DNA of 5,538 nucleotides, taken from JAABTH01 sp964492615. GTDB lineage: Bacteria > Bacillota > Dethiobacteria > DTU022. The stretch spans positions 1-5,538 of the forward strand of contig CAZBKZ010000077.1 in the NCBI GenBank assembly GCA_964492615.1, written 5' to 3'. The notes below the pieces were generated by a model that had not been told where the DNA came from, searched no databases, and saw nothing but the letters and a program-made list of their open reading frames with translations. The translations under genes and the position numbers were made by a program. This document shows positions 4,536 through 5,538 of this stretch, piece after piece (position 1 is the stretch's first letter; each line of letters opens with the position of its first letter).

Positions 4536-5538
4536 ATGAGGAGACTGGAGATGCTGAAAGCAAGAGAAATACTGCGGCTAAAATTTGAAGTCGGCTTATC
4601 CGTTCGTGAAATAGGTAAAGCCTGCAATTGTGGTAAAAGTACGGTATCGGAACTGCTTACAAGGGCGCAAAAGGCTGAAATCACGTGGCCCATTGAGCTT
4701 ACGGACAAGCAGTTAATGTCCGCGTTATACCCACCAACCGAGAGCAGGACAGCACTGCCTGAGCCCGATATGGAATATGTCTTCCGAGAGATGAAGAAAA
4801 AGAATGTGACCCTACTTCTTCTTTGGGAAGAATACAAAGAAAAACATCCCGATGGGATCATGTACACACAGTTTTGTGAGCGCTACAGGAATTTTAAAAA
4901 AAAGAACAACCTTTCCATGCATAAAGAACATAAAGCAGGCGAGGAAATCGAGGTAGACTGGGCCGGCAGTACTATGTCCTACCTTGACCCGATTACGGGA
5001 AAGAAACAGAAAGCCTCCATATTTGTCTCTGTCCTGCCGGCAAGCAACTATCCTTTTGCCTATGCTTACGGAGATGAGCGACTGCCAAGCTGGATCGATG
5101 CGCATGTTAGAGCCTTTGAATACTACGGAGGCGTCCCTAAAATTACCATTTCAGACAACCCCAAAACAGCTGTTATCACCCCTGACCTTGTAGATCCTGT
5201 CCTCAACAAAAGCTACCATGAGATGGCCAGACACTATAGAACCACGCTGATCCAGGCGGGGCCATACAAAGCGAAAGACAAGGCAGCCGATGAGAACATG
5301 GTTGGGATTGTCTCAAGGAGAATCATTGCCACCCTTCGGAACAGACAGTTTTTTAGCCTGCAAGAAATTAACGAAGCGATCAGAGAAGAACTGATCAAGC
5401 TGGTCAAGCGGCCGTTTCAAAAGCGGGAAGGCAACAGACAAACTGCCTTTGAGGCGATTGATAAACCCTGCCTGCAGCCGCTGCCGAAAACCAAATATGA
5501 GTTTGCAGAGTGGAAAGAGACAAAAGTTCAATTCAACT
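4536..5538 (+). CDS. istA: IstA, IS21-family DDE transposase (3' end outside window)
   Basis: An open frame of 334 codons runs off the window. An N-terminal helix-turn-helix is visible at residues 19-45 (VGLSVREIGKACNCGKSTVS), suited to binding the terminal repeats. The rve-type integrase core carries the catalytic triad: D141 in EVDWAG, D207 in ISDNPKTAV and E253 in KDKAADENMVG. The protein would work with the helper ATPase IstB, usually encoded just downstream. The ATG at 4536 is chosen because AAAGGGGG (4522-4529) precedes it by 6 bases; a second ATG at 4551 has no such site. No frameshift or stop is seen in this part. A run of eight A at 4896-4903 lies in frame and does not interrupt the gene. 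Divergent from the ATPase genes it interrupts. Confidence 0.95.
   Translation, partial: MRRLEMLKAREILRLKFEVGLSVREIGKACNCGKSTVSELLTRAQKAEITWPIELTDKQLMSALYPPTESRTALPEPDMEYVFREMKKKNVTLLLLWEEYKEKHPDGIMYTQFCERYRNFKKKNNLSMHKEHKAGEEIEVDWAGSTMSYLDPITGKKQKASIFVSVLPASNYPFAYAYGDERLPSWIDAHVRAFEYYGGVPKITISDNPKTAVITPDLVDPVLNKSYHEMARHYRTTLIQAGPYKAKDKAADENMVGIVSRRIIATLRNRQFFSLQEINEAIREELIKLVKRPFQKREGNRQTAFEAIDKPCLQPLPKTKYEFAEWKETKVQFN

Larger units (their letters stand above)
4382..5538 (+). mobile_element. IS21-family insertion sequence, left part
   Basis: The element begins with TG at about 4382 or 4385, where the ATPase remnant loses homology. It carries the multiple terminal repeats typical of IS21-family ends (4391-4475) and then istA. 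The right end, istB and the target duplication lie outside the window. IS21 elements move using the DDE transposase IstA with the AAA+ helper IstB. The istA frame is open to the window edge, so the copy could still be active. The exact left boundary is uncertain by a few bases. Confidence 0.85.

Noticed and set aside
4896..4903. Run of eight A inside istA as a possible programmed frameshift site
   Set aside because: The run lies in frame as AAA AAA AAG and the gene stays open on both sides with the DDE residues in the same frame; IS21 transposases do not need a frameshift.
4520..5531. Open stretches on the - strand opposite istA
   Set aside because: They are antisense shadows of a clear transposase frame and show no family pattern.

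Overview
The window is a mobile, decaying accessory region from a bacterium of moderate to low G+C. The HigBA-type module, the exonuclease-WYL protein, the AAA_14/DUF4143 ATPases and strong Shine-Dalgarno sites together suggest a Firmicute, perhaps Clostridia/Peptococcaceae-like. That placement is an inference; no marker gene fixes the taxon.

Layout, left to right. (1) 68-691: a complete higB-higA toxin-antitoxin operon on the + strand. Its near-consensus promoter is overlaid by a perfect 12-bp-arm palindrome, and its predicted start of transcription falls on or next to the toxin ATG. (2) 710-1209, - strand: a broken gene. The first 55 codons of a DnaQ-like 3'-5' exonuclease meet, out of frame, a tail that looks like the end of the exonuclease domain plus a WYL domain. 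The middle of the gene is missing. (3) 1210-1470: AT-rich, no gene seen. (4) 1471-1860: a small unrecognised protein that may be the C-terminal piece of a larger one. (5) 1933-2458, - strand: a second toxin-antitoxin pair, a Phd/YefM-type antitoxin followed by a RelE/YafQ-type toxin overlapping by 8 bases, with a promoter at 2517-2545. (6) 2546-2756: no gene; a few short repeats. (7) 2757-3965, - strand: an intact AAA_14 ATPase with a C-terminal DUF4143 domain, preceded by a strong AT-rich palindrome over its promoter. (8) 3990-4381, - strand: the C-terminal remnant of a second ATPase of the same type, cut off by an insertion sequence. (9) 4382 to the window end: the left end of an IS21-family element, with phased ATCCGGACA repeats and an open istA transposase gene carrying the DDE triad.

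How the genes work together: the two toxin-antitoxin modules have opposite gene orders and are each self-contained. The two ATPases were probably a tandem pair before the insertion. No complete new multi-gene system is evident. The most interesting unexplained structure is the pair of TGTCT-N8-AGAC(A/G) palindromes, 40 bp apart, upstream of the intact ATPase.
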